A program made the position numbers and the translations under genes. This document shows, in pieces, positions 36,689-45,723 of a stretch of DNA of 64,000 nt. The notes beneath the pieces are model-generated. The model ran no database searches. It saw only the letters and a program-made list of their open reading frames with translations, and was not told the origin of the DNA. How positions within the stretch are numbered: position 1 is the first letter of the stretch; each line of letters starts with the position of its first letter. Source of the DNA: Blautia sp. MSJ-9 (GTDB lineage Bacteria > Bacillota > Clostridia > Lachnospirales > Lachnospiraceae); contig NZ_JAHLQG010000011.1 in assembly GCF_018919065.1 (NCBI RefSeq), positions 40,352 through 104,351 on the forward strand, given 5' to 3'.

Positions 36689-36717
36689 TTGACAAGGATA
36701 TGGGCTTATGATACACT
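36689..36717 (+). promoter_or_regulatory. Promoter of the TPR/P-loop gene
   Basis: TTGACA (36689-36694), 17 bases, TACACT (36712-36717). A strong -35 placed right after the recF stop marks a new transcription unit. Confidence 0.65.
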
Positions 36718-36735
36718 GGACATAATTATGGAAAG

Positions 36736-39303
36736 TTGGTGAATACATTGGACAAAGAAGAATTTCGGATAAAACTGGAAGAGATCAATAAACTGGTTCA
36801 GGATAAAGACTATAAAGGCGCCATGAATATCGTAGACAGTATTGACTGGAGACGTGTAAAGAATGTTCGTACTTTATGTGTTGTCGGTGAAATTTATGCG
36901 GCGAATGGCAGATATGAAGACAGTAAAGAGATTTTTCTGCTGGCATATCACAAAGCATCTATTGGCAAGAACATTCTGTATCGTTTAGTAGAAATCTCTT
37001 TGAGAATGAAAGATATTGATGAAGCTGAAGAGTTTTTCGAAGAATATAAACAGGTAGCTTCCAATGACAGTACACAGTATATTCTGCAATATAAAATTGC
37101 CAGAGCAAAGAATTCTTCATTAAATGAACAGATCAGAATTCTGGAGGAATATAAAGAACAGGAATTTACAGAGAAATGGTCATATGAACTGGCAACTTTG
37201 TATTATAAGACCGGTGAAAAACAAAAATGTCTGGACTTATGTAATGAGATTATTCTCTGGTTCAGTGAAGGAAAATATGTCATGAAAGCCTATGATCTCA
37301 AGATGAGAATGGGAGAACTGACAGGTGCTGAGAAAGCAAAATATGAAAAACAGTTTGTTCCGAAACTTCTTACACCAGAACAGGCAAAAGAGCTGGAACT
37401 GAAGAAAACAGAAAAAGAGGTTCCGAAACAGGCGGAAGAAGAGAATGAAGACACTGTAAGCGAAGAGAACGAAGTGGTTCATGAGCAGACAGTGGAAACG
37501 GAAATAACTGAACCGACATCCGGTAATGCAGATAAAGAAGGTACAGAGAGTGAAGAATTTGCAGAACAGGAACCAGAGGTTCAGTTGAATATGGCAGGTA
37601 TTCAGGAGAAGATTTCTAAGAGCATCCGGGATATCTTCGGAGGCAAGTCTCTGGAAGAGAAGGAAGAATTTACAGAAGAATCCATGGATATGGTTAATGA
37701 AGCCGGGATCACGAAAGAGGACGAGATTCCGGAAGAAATCATAAAGAATGATGCATCAGAAAAAGATCCTGAGGATGCACCGGAACTGGAAGAAGAACCG
37801 AAGAAGCCAGGAGAGGCACCGGTAGCAGTAAATCCTGAGAAGGAAGAGAAACCTGCAGACTTTGGTGCAACAATCCGTATGCCAGAATTAAATATTCCGG
37901 CATCTATGAAGAATATGGAACTGAGTAAAGCTCCGAGAGTAGAAGATGTTGCAGAGACAAAACTGTCTATGGACTCTTTTGGAGTTGACGGTAAAGAATT
38001 TAATCTGGAAGATACAATTCTGGCAGCAGCAACTGCACAGGGAATTGAAATTCCGAAGGAAGAACCAAAAACAGAAGAATCTCCAACAGAAGAAAAAGAA
38101 GAAACAGAAGTTGTTAAAACGGCAGCACAGGAGCTTCCAGATGAGCTGGTAGAACCGGATTTTCTCAGTGGTGATCTCTCAGAAGATGAGGCAGAAATTC
38201 CAGAAGAGACAATTGTAGATGAGAAGGAAGCAGGGGTTGCAGAATCTGATGAAGCTTTAGTTACTGAAGCAGAGAAACCAGTTTTAGAGAATCCTGTTTT
38301 TGATGAAGATGATGAGGATAATGTTACAGAGGAAGACCTCAGAAGAGCTGAAGAAGAATTTCTGCATGGACCGGCAGGAAATGCAGATTTGAATCTGGAA
38401 GACATTGAGGAGCCGGCAGTAGAAGAATTAGCAGAACCATCCGAGCCGGAAGAACCACTGACAGAAGAAGAACAGTTGGAACGCTTTATTGAGTCTATTC
38501 AGACTAAGGATGCTGGGGATCCAAGAGATATTGTACCAAGAGAGAAAGAACTGACAGATGATGAGAAGCAGCTGTTTACATATTTTGTAAAAGTTCCGGG
38601 AATGAAGGAACAGTTGATCGATACTTTATGTGATGTACAGATGGCTGCTGCCGATAAGACATCCAAAACAGGAAATATTATCGTTATGGGTGGCAAAGAA
38701 TGCGGAAAGACCCGACTGATCTCAGGTCTGATCCCGGCAATCTGTAAGGAATTAAATCTGGAGGCATCTAAGGTTGCTTATGTCTTTGCTGAGCAGATCA
38801 ATGGTAAAAATATTTATAAAATCTTTGCCAAACTGGCAGGTGGTTTCCTGGTTATCGAGAATGCAAACCAGCTGACCCAGGAAACAGTTGAGATGATTGA
38901 TAAAGCAATGGAAGTAAATACCGATGGACTGACTGTGATCATTGAGGATGAGAAAATTGGTATGCGTAAGCTCATTGCCAGGTATCCGAAATTTGCAAAG
39001 AAGTTTACATCTATGATCAATATTCCGGTATTTACGAATGATGAACTTGTCAATTTTGCAAGGGTTTATACAAAAGAGAACGGTTATACCATTGATCAGA
39101 TGGGAATGCTTGCACTGTATAACCTGATCGGTATCAACCAGAAAGAGGATTCTCCGATGAATATCGGTGCTGTAAAAGAGTTGATCGATGCAGCAATCGC
39201 GAAGTCACAGGGAGGAATTCGCAAGTTTAAACGTAACATATCAAAGAAGCGCACGGACAGAGATGGATATATTGTTCTGTACGAGAAAGATTTCAGTAAA
39301 TAA
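36736..39303 (+). CDS. TPR, acidic linker and P-loop ATPase-like protein of unknown function
   Basis: An 855-residue, three-part protein. Residues 1-215 are helical and TPR-like (ICAVGEIYAANGRYEDSKEIF-type repeats). About 215-600 is a Glu/Pro-rich disordered linker. About 610-855 is an ATPase-like domain with Walker A GGKECGKT near residue 652, a hydrophobic FLVIENANQ strand, and a C-terminal helical lid, reminiscent of CbxX/SpoVK-type AAA proteins (weak inference). I do not recognise it as a named protein. Start is uncertain: TTG 36736, GTG 36739 or TTG 36748. It has its own promoter and is followed by rsmA 23 bases later. Confidence 0.85.
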   Translation: MVNTLDKEEFRIKLEEINKLVQDKDYKGAMNIVDSIDWRRVKNVRTLCVVGEIYAANGRYEDSKEIFLLAYHKASIGKNILYRLVEISLRMKDIDEAEEFFEEYKQVASNDSTQYILQYKIARAKNSSLNEQIRILEEYKEQEFTEKWSYELATLYYKTGEKQKCLDLCNEIILWFSEGKYVMKAYDLKMRMGELTGAEKAKYEKQFVPKLLTPEQAKELELKKTEKEVPKQAEEENEDTVSEENEVVHEQTVETEITEPTSGNADKEGTESEEFAEQEPEVQLNMAGIQEKISKSIRDIFGGKSLEEKEEFTEESMDMVNEAGITKEDEIPEEIIKNDASEKDPEDAPELEEEPKKPGEAPVAVNPEKEEKPADFGATIRMPELNIPASMKNMELSKAPRVEDVAETKLSMDSFGVDGKEFNLEDTILAAATAQGIEIPKEEPKTEESPTEEKEETEVVKTAAQELPDELVEPDFLSGDLSEDEAEIPEETIVDEKEAGVAESDEALVTEAEKPVLENPVFDEDDEDNVTEEDLRRAEEEFLHGPAGNADLNLEDIEEPAVEELAEPSEPEEPLTEEEQLERFIESIQTKDAGDPRDIVPREKELTDDEKQLFTYFVKVPGMKEQLIDTLCDVQMAAADKTSKTGNIIVMGGKECGKTRLISGLIPAICKELNLEASKVAYVFAEQINGKNIYKIFAKLAGGFLVIENANQLTQETVEMIDKAMEVNTDGLTVIIEDEKIGMRKLIARYPKFAKKFTSMINIPVFTNDELVNFARVYTKENGYTIDQMGMLALYNLIGINQKEDSPMNIGAVKELIDAAIAKSQGGIRKFKRNISKKRTDRDGYIVLYEKDFSK

Positions 39304-39326
39304 TACAAGAAAAGGGAGTTAAGATT

Positions 39327-40196
39327 ATGACCAGACCGTATTTAGGAGATCCAAAGTATACCATAGAAGTGCTTCAGAAGTATAATTTTGCATTTCAGAA
39401 GAGGTTTGGTCAGAACTTTCTGATCGATACCCATGTTCTGGACAAGATTATTGACTCTGCACAGATTACAAAAGATGATTTTGTATTGGAGATTGGGCCG
39501 GGAATTGGAACTATGACTCAGTATCTGGCTGAAGCTGCAAGAGAGGTGGCTGCTGTTGAGATTGATACAACACTGATCCCGATTCTGCAGGATACACTGA
39601 AGGACTGGGATAATGTAACTGTGATCAATAACGATATCCTGAAGGTGGATATCAGACAGCTGGCGCTGGAGAAGAATCAGGGTCGGCCGATCAAGGTTGT
39701 TGCAAACTTGCCATATTACATTACTACCCCTATTATCATGGGGCTGTTTGAGAATCAGGTTCCAATTGATTCGATCACGATCATGGTGCAGAAAGAGGTT
39801 GCAGACAGAATGCAGGTAGGACCGGGAACGAAGGACTATGGTGCATTATCACTGGCTGTACAGTATTATGCAAAGCCTCAAATCGTTGCGAATGTACCTC
39901 CGAACTGTTTCATGCCGAGACCAAAAGTCGGAAGTGCAGTGATCCGTCTGGAAAGATATGCCGAGCCGCCGGTTGAGGTGAAGGATGAGAAATTGATGTT
40001 CCGTATTATCCGGGCTTCTTTCAATCAAAGAAGAAAGACACTGGTTAATGGTCTGAAGAATTCTCCTGAGGTACCATTTTCTAAAGAACAGATTGAGGAA
40101 GCACTGGGAATGTGTGGATTATCCCTGAATATCAGAGGAGAGGCGTTAACTTTGGAACAGTTTGCACAGCTGGCAAATGCATTCAGCAGTTTGTAA
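39327..40196 (+). CDS. rsmA: 16S rRNA dimethyladenosine transferase RsmA (KsgA)
   Basis: A 289-residue methyltransferase that dimethylates A1518 and A1519 of 16S rRNA late in 30S assembly. Residues 25-35 hold KRFGQNFLID, followed by SAM motif LEIGPGIGTMTQYLAE and catalytic NLPYYITTPI. FNQRRKTLVNGL lies near the C-terminus. RBS AAGGGAG is upstream. A perfect 18-bp terminator follows 240 bases after. Confidence 0.97.
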   Translation: MTRPYLGDPKYTIEVLQKYNFAFQKRFGQNFLIDTHVLDKIIDSAQITKDDFVLEIGPGIGTMTQYLAEAAREVAAVEIDTTLIPILQDTLKDWDNVTVINNDILKVDIRQLALEKNQGRPIKVVANLPYYITTPIIMGLFENQVPIDSITIMVQKEVADRMQVGPGTKDYGALSLAVQYYAKPQIVANVPPNCFMPRPKVGSAVIRLERYAEPPVEVKDEKLMFRIIRASFNQRRKTLVNGLKNSPEVPFSKEQIEEALGMCGLSLNIRGEALTLEQFAQLANAFSSL

Positions 40197-40435
40197 AGAA
40201 GGAGTACAGTTAAATATACAGATGTGATCAGAGATTTATTTACTGCCTTCATAAATCATTTGACATTTGTTCAAAAATTTTTCACAAGTTAAACATGATT
40301 CTATCATAATTGCAGGATATACTATGACCATAAAAATAATAAAGCCAACATTATTTTTATAAAATTTCTTTTTCATATGTTGATTGCCTGGAAAGGCAAT
40401 TAACTCTCCTTCCTTTTAAAAAATAAATTTGAACG

Positions 40436-40480
40436 TAATATAAAAAGCATCCGTCTAGCCATCGGATGCTTTTTATATTA
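40436..40480 (+). terminator. Terminator of the recF-side transcript (rsmA)
   Basis: TAATATAAAAAGCATCCG pairs perfectly over 18 bp with CGGATGCTTTTTATATTA around a 9-base loop; the Ts lie within the 3' arm. Works in both directions. Confidence 0.92.
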
Positions 40481-40536
40481 CTTCTAATGGGAGAAATACG
40501 TAGCAACATTTATTTTACAGAACAAGAGAAAGGAAT

Positions 40537-40544
40537 GCTATAAT
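40537..40544 (+). promoter_or_regulatory. Extended -10 of the small secreted protein gene
   Basis: TGCTATAAT with TATAAT at 40539-40544. No good -35 is seen. A start at about 40551 would make the ATG at 40556 almost leaderless. Confidence 0.5.
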
Positions 40545-40555
40545 AGGTCCGGTAA

Positions 40556-40666
40556 ATGAGAAAGAATCGCAGATATGGACAGACTAAATCGTATACACGT
40601 CCGGTATCTGTGTATGGAAACAACAGCCGCAGGCTGTCTGAGATTATGGAGGTAATTCAATTATGA
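40556..40666 (+). CDS. Candidate 36-residue basic leader peptide
   Basis: ATG 40556 to TGA 40664-40666 encodes MRKNRRYGQTKSYTRPVSVY... ending MEVIQL. Its stop overlaps the start of the next gene (ATGA), suggesting coupling. It has no ribosome binding site, but lies about 5 bases after the expected transcription start. It could be a leaderless regulatory peptide or chance. Confidence 0.3.
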   Translation: MRKNRRYGQTKSYTRPVSVYGNNSRRLSEIMEVIQL

Positions 40667-41115
40667 GAATAAAGAAATTTGGTGCACTTGTTCTTGCTGG
40701 AGCAATTATGTGTACAACACCGGCAATACCTGCAATGGCATCCGATGCATCTGCTACAGTACAGGAGGTTATCACAGATAATGCAATTGATTCTCTGGCA
40801 TCAGATCCAGATGCAGTAGTAGAGATTATCATGAATGTAAAAGATGCAATGGCACAGCAGGATATTTCTGATGAACAGATCAAGTCACTGATCCAGACTG
40901 CAGAAAGTACAGTGGGAGTAAGTCTGACTGACGAGGAAGAGAACAAAGTGGTTAAGATCGTGAAACAGGTCAAGGATTCGAATATTGATGAAGAACAGCT
41001 CAGAAGTACAGTGACAAAGGTTTACGATAAGTTAGAAGAAATGGGAATTGGAAAAGAAGAAGTAAAGGGAATTCTGCATAAACTGGTGGATTTTGCAAAG
41101 AGCCTTTTTAACTAA
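40663..41115 (+). CDS. Small secreted helical protein (DUF1002-like)
   Basis: A 150-residue protein with signal peptide MRIKKFGALVLAGAIMCTTPAIPAMA and two related helical segments: DDEQIKSLIQTAESTVGVSLTDEEENKVVKIVKQVKD and the end EEQLRSTVTKVYDKLEEMGI (pieces quoted from longer runs are approximate in length). This pattern resembles the C-terminal half of DUF1002 proteins of clostridia, whose function is unknown. RBS GGAGG is 9 bases upstream. A single-gene transcript, possibly with the tiny ORF before it. Confidence 0.7.
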   Translation: MRIKKFGALVLAGAIMCTTPAIPAMASDASATVQEVITDNAIDSLASDPDAVVEIIMNVKDAMAQQDISDEQIKSLIQTAESTVGVSLTDEEENKVVKIVKQVKDSNIDEEQLRSTVTKVYDKLEEMGIGKEEVKGILHKLVDFAKSLFN

Positions 41116-41504
41116 AATATTTCCGCCTGATACGGACAAATGAATGTGACAGAAATATACAAGATATACAAGTGATGATTGAGGAAAGAATGAAATATAT
41201 GTATTATTTCTCTAAAAAAAGTATAAAAAAACAAAATTAATTGTGCAAATAAACGAAAAGTTAACTGCAAGTTCATATTTTGTTCATAACTGATTGCTAT
41301 TATATAAACAGTTCGAAAGAACCTACGAAAGACGTTGTAATGTGTTATCATTACACATAAATTTTTTTCATAATAATAGCCCCGGTAAACCACTGCCGGG
41401 GCACTCCTCGTTTTATGGGGATGTTTTGCAGAGATTGTGGATGATGTAATATTTAGGGAAGCTCTGTAGTGATTTTGATTTTTGAGTAATTATGCCGCAG
41501 CTTA
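41116..41504. other. Non-coding convergent region
   Basis: No gene. GCCCCGG/CCGGGGC (41379-41385, 41396-41402) is a short strong hairpin without a T-run. The true terminator of the secreted protein gene is probably at 41493-41522. The span around 41280-41360 (GTTCGAAAGAACC...) has weak pairing only. Confidence 0.5.
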
Positions 41505-41522
41505 TTACTGCGGCATTTTTTT
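41493..41522 (+). terminator. Terminator overlapping the 3' end of the alarmone synthetase gene
   Basis: TGCCGCAG/CTGCGGCA with a 7-base loop and seven Ts on the + strand. The stop codon of the - strand synthetase gene (41505-41507) lies in the loop and its last codons form one arm, so the terminator and the convergent gene share sequence. Confidence 0.85.
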
Positions 41523-42170
41523 GTCTGTTAATTTTCCATATTTCTGAATTTCATTATTCAATTCTTCCATGCGGGCATCCAGTTCTGCCACATAGCGGGC
41601 ACATTCGCGTAATTCTTTCGTGATATAGTCAGGACCATCGCCCTCGAATTTATAGTGCATTTTATGCTCCAGCGTTGCCCAGAAATCCTGTGCAACAGTA
41701 CGGATCTGTATCTCTACTTTTGTATCGATAATACTGTCTGAAAGAAAGACTGGTGTGGTGACCAGCATATGATAGCTTCGGTATCCGCTTCTCTTCGGAT
41801 TCTTCATATAGTCACGTCTGGCAAGGATTGTCAGGTCATTCTGTTTGGAAAGCATATCTGCGATCAGATAAATATCAGACGTAAAAGAACAACTGATACG
41901 GATGCCGGCAATATCGTTTACATAGCGGACCATGTTTTCTATGCTGGAGTCATAGCCATGTCGTTTCAGTTTTTTAACAATACTCTCAGGAGTTTTGATC
42001 CTGTATTTGATATGTTCGATCGGGTTGTATTTATGTCTGTGCTGAAACTCATCATTGAGAATATCGATTTTTGTTCGAACCTGCTTTAGGGCAGATTTGT
42101 AAACAAAAATAACAGTATCCCAGTCGTTCAGTTCTTTAAAGTCCCTTAATGGGACGGAATCATAATTCAT
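41505..42170 (-). CDS. Small alarmone synthetase (RelA/SpoT synthetase domain)
   Basis: Start at 42170 (MNYDSVPLRDFKEL) because AAAGGA lies 8 bases upstream; earlier in-frame ATGs lack an RBS. The 221-residue product has only the (p)ppGpp synthetase domain: RIKTPESIVKKLKRHG, DIAGIRISC, KRSGYRSYHM and VEIQIRTVAQDFWATLEHKM. This matches the RelQ/YjbM (SAS1) type, which makes (p)ppGpp from GTP/GDP and ATP without a hydrolase domain. It is the only right-arm gene on the - strand, so it faces the replication fork. Confidence 0.92.
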   Translation of the reverse strand: MNYDSVPLRDFKELNDWDTVIFVYKSALKQVRTKIDILNDEFQHRHKYNPIEHIKYRIKTPESIVKKLKRHGYDSSIENMVRYVNDIAGIRISCSFTSDIYLIADMLSKQNDLTILARRDYMKNPKRSGYRSYHMLVTTPVFLSDSIIDTKVEIQIRTVAQDFWATLEHKMHYKFEGDGPDYITKELRECARYVAELDARMEELNNEIQKYGKLTDKKMPQ

Positions 42171-42317
42171 ATATAATATCCTTTCATCTATGTCATGAAG
42201 AAGCATAGTATTATTCCATTTGTTTTTTTTGATGAACAATAAAATTATTATACCATATAAGTACTGATTTGTGTAAGAATCATAAGTAAATTCAGATTTC
42301 CATTCTGATATTTATTA

Positions 42318-42326
42318 TGCTATAAT
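42318..42326 (+). promoter_or_regulatory. Extended -10 promoter of the S1 protein gene
   Basis: TGCTATAAT (TATAAT 42321-42326), about 53 bases before the ATG. The gap 42171-42378 has nothing else clear. Confidence 0.55.
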
Positions 42327-42378
42327 GTTGGCAAAAAGTTGACATTATATAATTATTCCAGGCAAAGGAGATCAGATA

Positions 42379-43284
42379 ATGGCAGAATCAATGAAAGATT
42401 ATGAAAAAGAGCTGGAAGCTTCTTTTAAGAAGATTGAAGAAGGCGATATTCTTACAGGAACTGTGATCAGTGTAGATGAGAAAGAGGTTGTGATTGACCT
42501 TAAATATTATGCAGAGGGAATCATCCCGGCAGAGGACTACAGCAGAGAACCGGGATTTTCATTAAAGGAAGAAGTACATGCAGGAGATGAAGTATCTGCG
42601 ACTGTTGTGAAAAAAGATGATGGAAACGGAAACATTCTTCTGTCCAGAGTAGAGGCTACAGATGTACTTGCATGGGACAAGCTGAAAGAATTAAAAGAGT
42701 CAGGAGAAGTTCTTGATGTTGTGGTAAAGGGAATCGTGAATGGCGGCGTGATCGCTTATGTAGAAGGCGTGCGCGGATTTATCCCGGCATCCAAACTGGC
42801 TTTAAATTATGTAGAAGATACAAATGAATATCTGAATAAACCTGTTCAGGTTCAGGTTTTTGACATTGATAAAGAAAAAGGCAGATTAATTCTCTCTGCA
42901 AAGGAAATATTAAGAGAGAAAGCGGAAGAGGAAAGAAAAACAAAAATTTCCAATGTGCAGGTAGGTCTTGTAATAGAAGGCGTAGTTGAGAGTCTGCAGC
43001 CATATGGTGCTTTTGTAGATCTTGGAAATGGTTTATCAGGACTGGTTCATATTTCTCAGATTTGCGAGAAGAGGATCAAGAAGCCATCTGAAGTTCTGGC
43101 AGTGGGCGATAAGGTTAAAGTCAAAGTAACGGCAGTCAAAGATGGAAAATTAAGCCTGAGCATTAAAGAAGCAACAGATATGATGGCTAAAGAGATTGAG
43201 GAAGAAGTTTTCGAACTTCCGGATTCCAAAGAAGAGGCATCTACTTCTCTTGGATCACTTTTTGCAAACATAAAATTAGACTAA
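42379..43284 (+). CDS. S1 RNA-binding domain protein (ribosomal S1-like)
   Basis: A 301-residue protein of three S1 domains: residues about 17-90 (GDILTGTVISVDEKEVVIDL), 107-175 (VVVKGIVNGGVIAYVEGVRGFIPAS) and 192-265 (LVIEGVVESLQPYGAFVDLG), then an acidic tail. Firmicute S1 homologues (YpfD) usually have four domains; this is a shorter form. It likely binds single-stranded mRNA, at the ribosome or free. RBS AAAGGAG is upstream. It precedes the pyrophosphatase gene by 21 bases. Confidence 0.88.
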   Translation: MAESMKDYEKELEASFKKIEEGDILTGTVISVDEKEVVIDLKYYAEGIIPAEDYSREPGFSLKEEVHAGDEVSATVVKKDDGNGNILLSRVEATDVLAWDKLKELKESGEVLDVVVKGIVNGGVIAYVEGVRGFIPASKLALNYVEDTNEYLNKPVQVQVFDIDKEKGRLILSAKEILREKAEEERKTKISNVQVGLVIEGVVESLQPYGAFVDLGNGLSGLVHISQICEKRIKKPSEVLAVGDKVKVKVTAVKDGKLSLSIKEATDMMAKEIEEEVFELPDSKEEASTSLGSLFANIKLD

Positions 43285-43305
43285 TAGATTGAGGTTAAAT
43301 TCTGT

Positions 43306-44976
43306 ATGAAAAATCAGGAAAAAATATTTGTAATCGGTCACAAGAATCCTGACACGGATTCTATCTGTTCTGCAATTGCTTATGCGGACATTAAGAACAG
43401 AACCTCTCAGAAAGTAAAGTATGTTGCTAAGCGTGCAGGTCAGATCAACGAAGAAACCGAATATGTATTAAATCGTTTCGGTATGCAGCCACCGGGATAT
43501 TTGTCAAATATCGGAACACAGGTAAAGGATATGGATATCCGTATGAGTCCGGAGGCAGACAAGAGTATATCACTGAAGAATGCATGGGATCTGATGATGG
43601 AGAAGAGTATTGTTTCTCTGCCGATCAGGGATAAAGAAGGACAGCTTGAGGGTCTGATCACAATCGGAGATATTGCCAAAACTTACATGGATACAACAGA
43701 CAGCTACCTTCTTTCCAGAGCAAAAACACAGTATAAAAGAATTGCTGAAACTATTGCAGGTACAGTGATCGAAGGAAATGAGCATGGATATTTCACAAAG
43801 GGTAAGGTTCTGGTAGGAACTGCAAATCCGGAAATGCTCAAAGCCTATATTGAAGAAGATGATCTGATCATCATGGGAGACAGAGAAGAGGATCATCTTC
43901 AGGCAATCTCACAAAATGTAAGCTGTATTATTGTTGGTATGGGAATTGAAGTAAGTGAGAAAGTTATCAAGCTTGCTCATGAAAAAGAAATCGCTATCAT
44001 TATGTCTCCGTACGATACCTTTACGATCGCTCGTCTGATCAACCAGAGTATTCCTGTCAGATATATTATGAAAACAGAGAATCTGGTTACTTTCAGCACA
44101 GAGGATTTCACAGATGATATCCAGAATGAGATGATCAAACACCGTCATCGTGCATTCCCTGTAATTAATAAAAAGGGAAAATGTATCGGAACAATTTCCC
44201 GAAGAAATTTCCTCGATATGCATAAGAAGAAAGTTGCTCTTGTGGACCACAATGAAAAAGACCAGGCAGTAGATAATATCGACAAGGCAGAGATTGTGGA
44301 GATTATTGACCATCATAAACTTGGTTCTCTGGAAACCATGGCTCCGATTTCTTTCAGAAATCAGCCGGTTGGATGTACTGCAACAATCCTGTATGAAATG
44401 TACGGTGAGCAGAAACTTGAGATTTCCCCGAACATTGCGGGACTTCTCTGCGCTGCGATCATTTCAGATACATTAATGTTCCGTTCACCGACTTGTACTT
44501 TATCAGACAAAATGGCAGCAGGTGCACTGGCGCTGATTGCAGGAATTAATATTGAGCAGTTTGCCAGAGAGATGTTTAAGGCAGGAAGTAATCTGAAAGA
44601 TAAATCACCGGAAGAAATCTTCTATCAGGATTACAAGAAATTTATTGCTGAGGATGATGTCAACTTTGGTGTTGGACAGATCAGTTCTATGGACAGCGAT
44701 GAGCTGGTAGAAATCAAAGAGCGTCTGGTTCCGTTTATGGTCAGCGAGTGTGGCCGTCACGGTGTTACCCGTGTATTCTTTATGCTTACCAATATTATTG
44801 AGGAGTCTACAGAACTTCTTTACTATGGTGAGGGAAGTGAAGAAATGGCCCGCATTGCGTTCCATATGGAGCCGAAAGATGGGGTATTTGATCTGAAAGG
44901 TGTGGTTTCACGTAAGAAACAGCTGATTCCGGCACTTATGGAAGCTGCTCAGGCAGGACAGAATGATTACAGCTGA
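43306..44976 (+). CDS. Manganese-dependent inorganic pyrophosphatase with CBS and DRTGG domains
   Basis: A 556-residue family II pyrophosphatase. The DHH motifs are split: VIGHKNPDTDSICSAIAYADI at residues 5-25, and the DHHKLGS motif near residue 337. Between them lie a CBS pair (about 75-130 and 250-305) and a DRTGG domain (about 130-240), the nucleotide-regulated CBS-PPase layout of clostridia. The C-terminal DHHA2 domain is present. It hydrolyses PPi to drive biosynthesis, and activity is controlled by AMP/ADP and diadenosine polyphosphates in known members. Confidence 0.92.
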   Translation: MKNQEKIFVIGHKNPDTDSICSAIAYADIKNRTSQKVKYVAKRAGQINEETEYVLNRFGMQPPGYLSNIGTQVKDMDIRMSPEADKSISLKNAWDLMMEKSIVSLPIRDKEGQLEGLITIGDIAKTYMDTTDSYLLSRAKTQYKRIAETIAGTVIEGNEHGYFTKGKVLVGTANPEMLKAYIEEDDLIIMGDREEDHLQAISQNVSCIIVGMGIEVSEKVIKLAHEKEIAIIMSPYDTFTIARLINQSIPVRYIMKTENLVTFSTEDFTDDIQNEMIKHRHRAFPVINKKGKCIGTISRRNFLDMHKKKVALVDHNEKDQAVDNIDKAEIVEIIDHHKLGSLETMAPISFRNQPVGCTATILYEMYGEQKLEISPNIAGLLCAAIISDTLMFRSPTCTLSDKMAAGALALIAGINIEQFAREMFKAGSNLKDKSPEEIFYQDYKKFIAEDDVNFGVGQISSMDSDELVEIKERLVPFMVSECGRHGVTRVFFMLTNIIEESTELLYYGEGSEEMARIAFHMEPKDGVFDLKGVVSRKKQLIPALMEAAQAGQNDYS

Positions 44977-45023
44977 TAGGCAGCAGAAAAATTAAAAAAT
45001 AAAATAGCTAAGGATATCAAAGA

Positions 45024-45611
45024 ATGGCAAAAGAAACCTGGAAAGCAGGAAACATGCTGTATCCGCTCCCGGCAGTAATGGTAAGCGTTTCGGACGGAGA
45101 GGGAAATGACAACATTATTACAGTGGCGTGGGCAGGAACTGTCTGCACCAATCCGCCGATGGTCTCCATCTCCGTAAGACCATCCCGTTTTTCTTACGAT
45201 ATGATCAAAAAGACCGGAGAGTTTGTAATAAATCTGACAACAGAAAAGCTGGCATATGCGACTGACTATTGTGGTGTGCGTTCTGGACGTGACGTTGACA
45301 AATTCAAAGAAATGAAACTTACAAAAGAGAAGGCAGATTTTGTCAATGTGCCGATGATCGCAGAATCTCCGGTAAGTATTGAGTGCAGAGTGAAGCAGGT
45401 TCTGGAACTTGGTTCACATCACATGTTTGTGGCAGATGTGCTTGCAGTTCATGCTGATCCACAGTATATGGATGAGAAAAAGAAATTTCATCTCAATGAT
45501 GCGAAGCCGCTGGTATATTCACACGGTGAGTATCTGGGAGTTGGTAAGAAACTGGGAACTTTTGGATATAGCGTAAAAAAGAAGAAAAAGGCTTCAGGAA
45601 AAAAGAAGTAA
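45024..45611 (+). CDS. Flavin reductase family protein
   Basis: A 195-residue FMN-binding split-barrel protein. It opens LYPLPAVMVSVSDGEGNDNIITVAWAG and has NPPMVSISVRPSRFSYDMI, the classic flavin reductase pattern, and a basic Lys-rich C-terminus (KKKKKASGKKK). It would reduce FMN with NAD(P)H or act as a flavodoxin-type carrier; the partner is unknown. A small gap without RBS-like GGAGG precedes it (AAGGATATCAAAG). Separate transcription from the previous gene is not evident. Confidence 0.85.
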   Translation: MAKETWKAGNMLYPLPAVMVSVSDGEGNDNIITVAWAGTVCTNPPMVSISVRPSRFSYDMIKKTGEFVINLTTEKLAYATDYCGVRSGRDVDKFKEMKLTKEKADFVNVPMIAESPVSIECRVKQVLELGSHHMFVADVLAVHADPQYMDEKKKFHLNDAKPLVYSHGEYLGVGKKLGTFGYSVKKKKKASGKKK

Positions 45612-45679
45612 GCAGGTTGTCAGGACGGAGTAACAGCAACATAATAGAAGCAGATTGAACAGTAACCAAGTGCGTATTG

Positions 45680-45709
45680 TTTGCAGATGCAGGTAATGTG
45701 TGATAGAAT
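45680..45709 (+). promoter_or_regulatory. Weak promoter candidate of the shikimate-kinase gene
   Basis: TTTGCA (45680-45685), 18 bases, TAGAAT (45704-45709), 14 bases before the ATG, so the leader would be very short. Confidence 0.35.
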
Positions 45710-45723
45710 GAAAGGACATAAAC

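Larger units (their letters stand above)
40197..40662. other. rsmA downstream region with terminator and short upstream ORF
   Basis: Up to 40435 I see only an ATTGCC/GGCAAT mini-hairpin near 40384-40400. The terminator (40436-40480), a promoter -10 (40539-40544) and a 36-codon ORF (40556-40666) are listed separately. ACAGCC/GGCTGT forms a small hairpin near 40622-40636. Confidence 0.6.

Noticed and set aside
37602..38405. 267-codon Ser-rich frame antisense to the TPR/P-loop gene
   Set aside because: The complement of Glu-rich codons always yields Ser-rich frames; no start signals.
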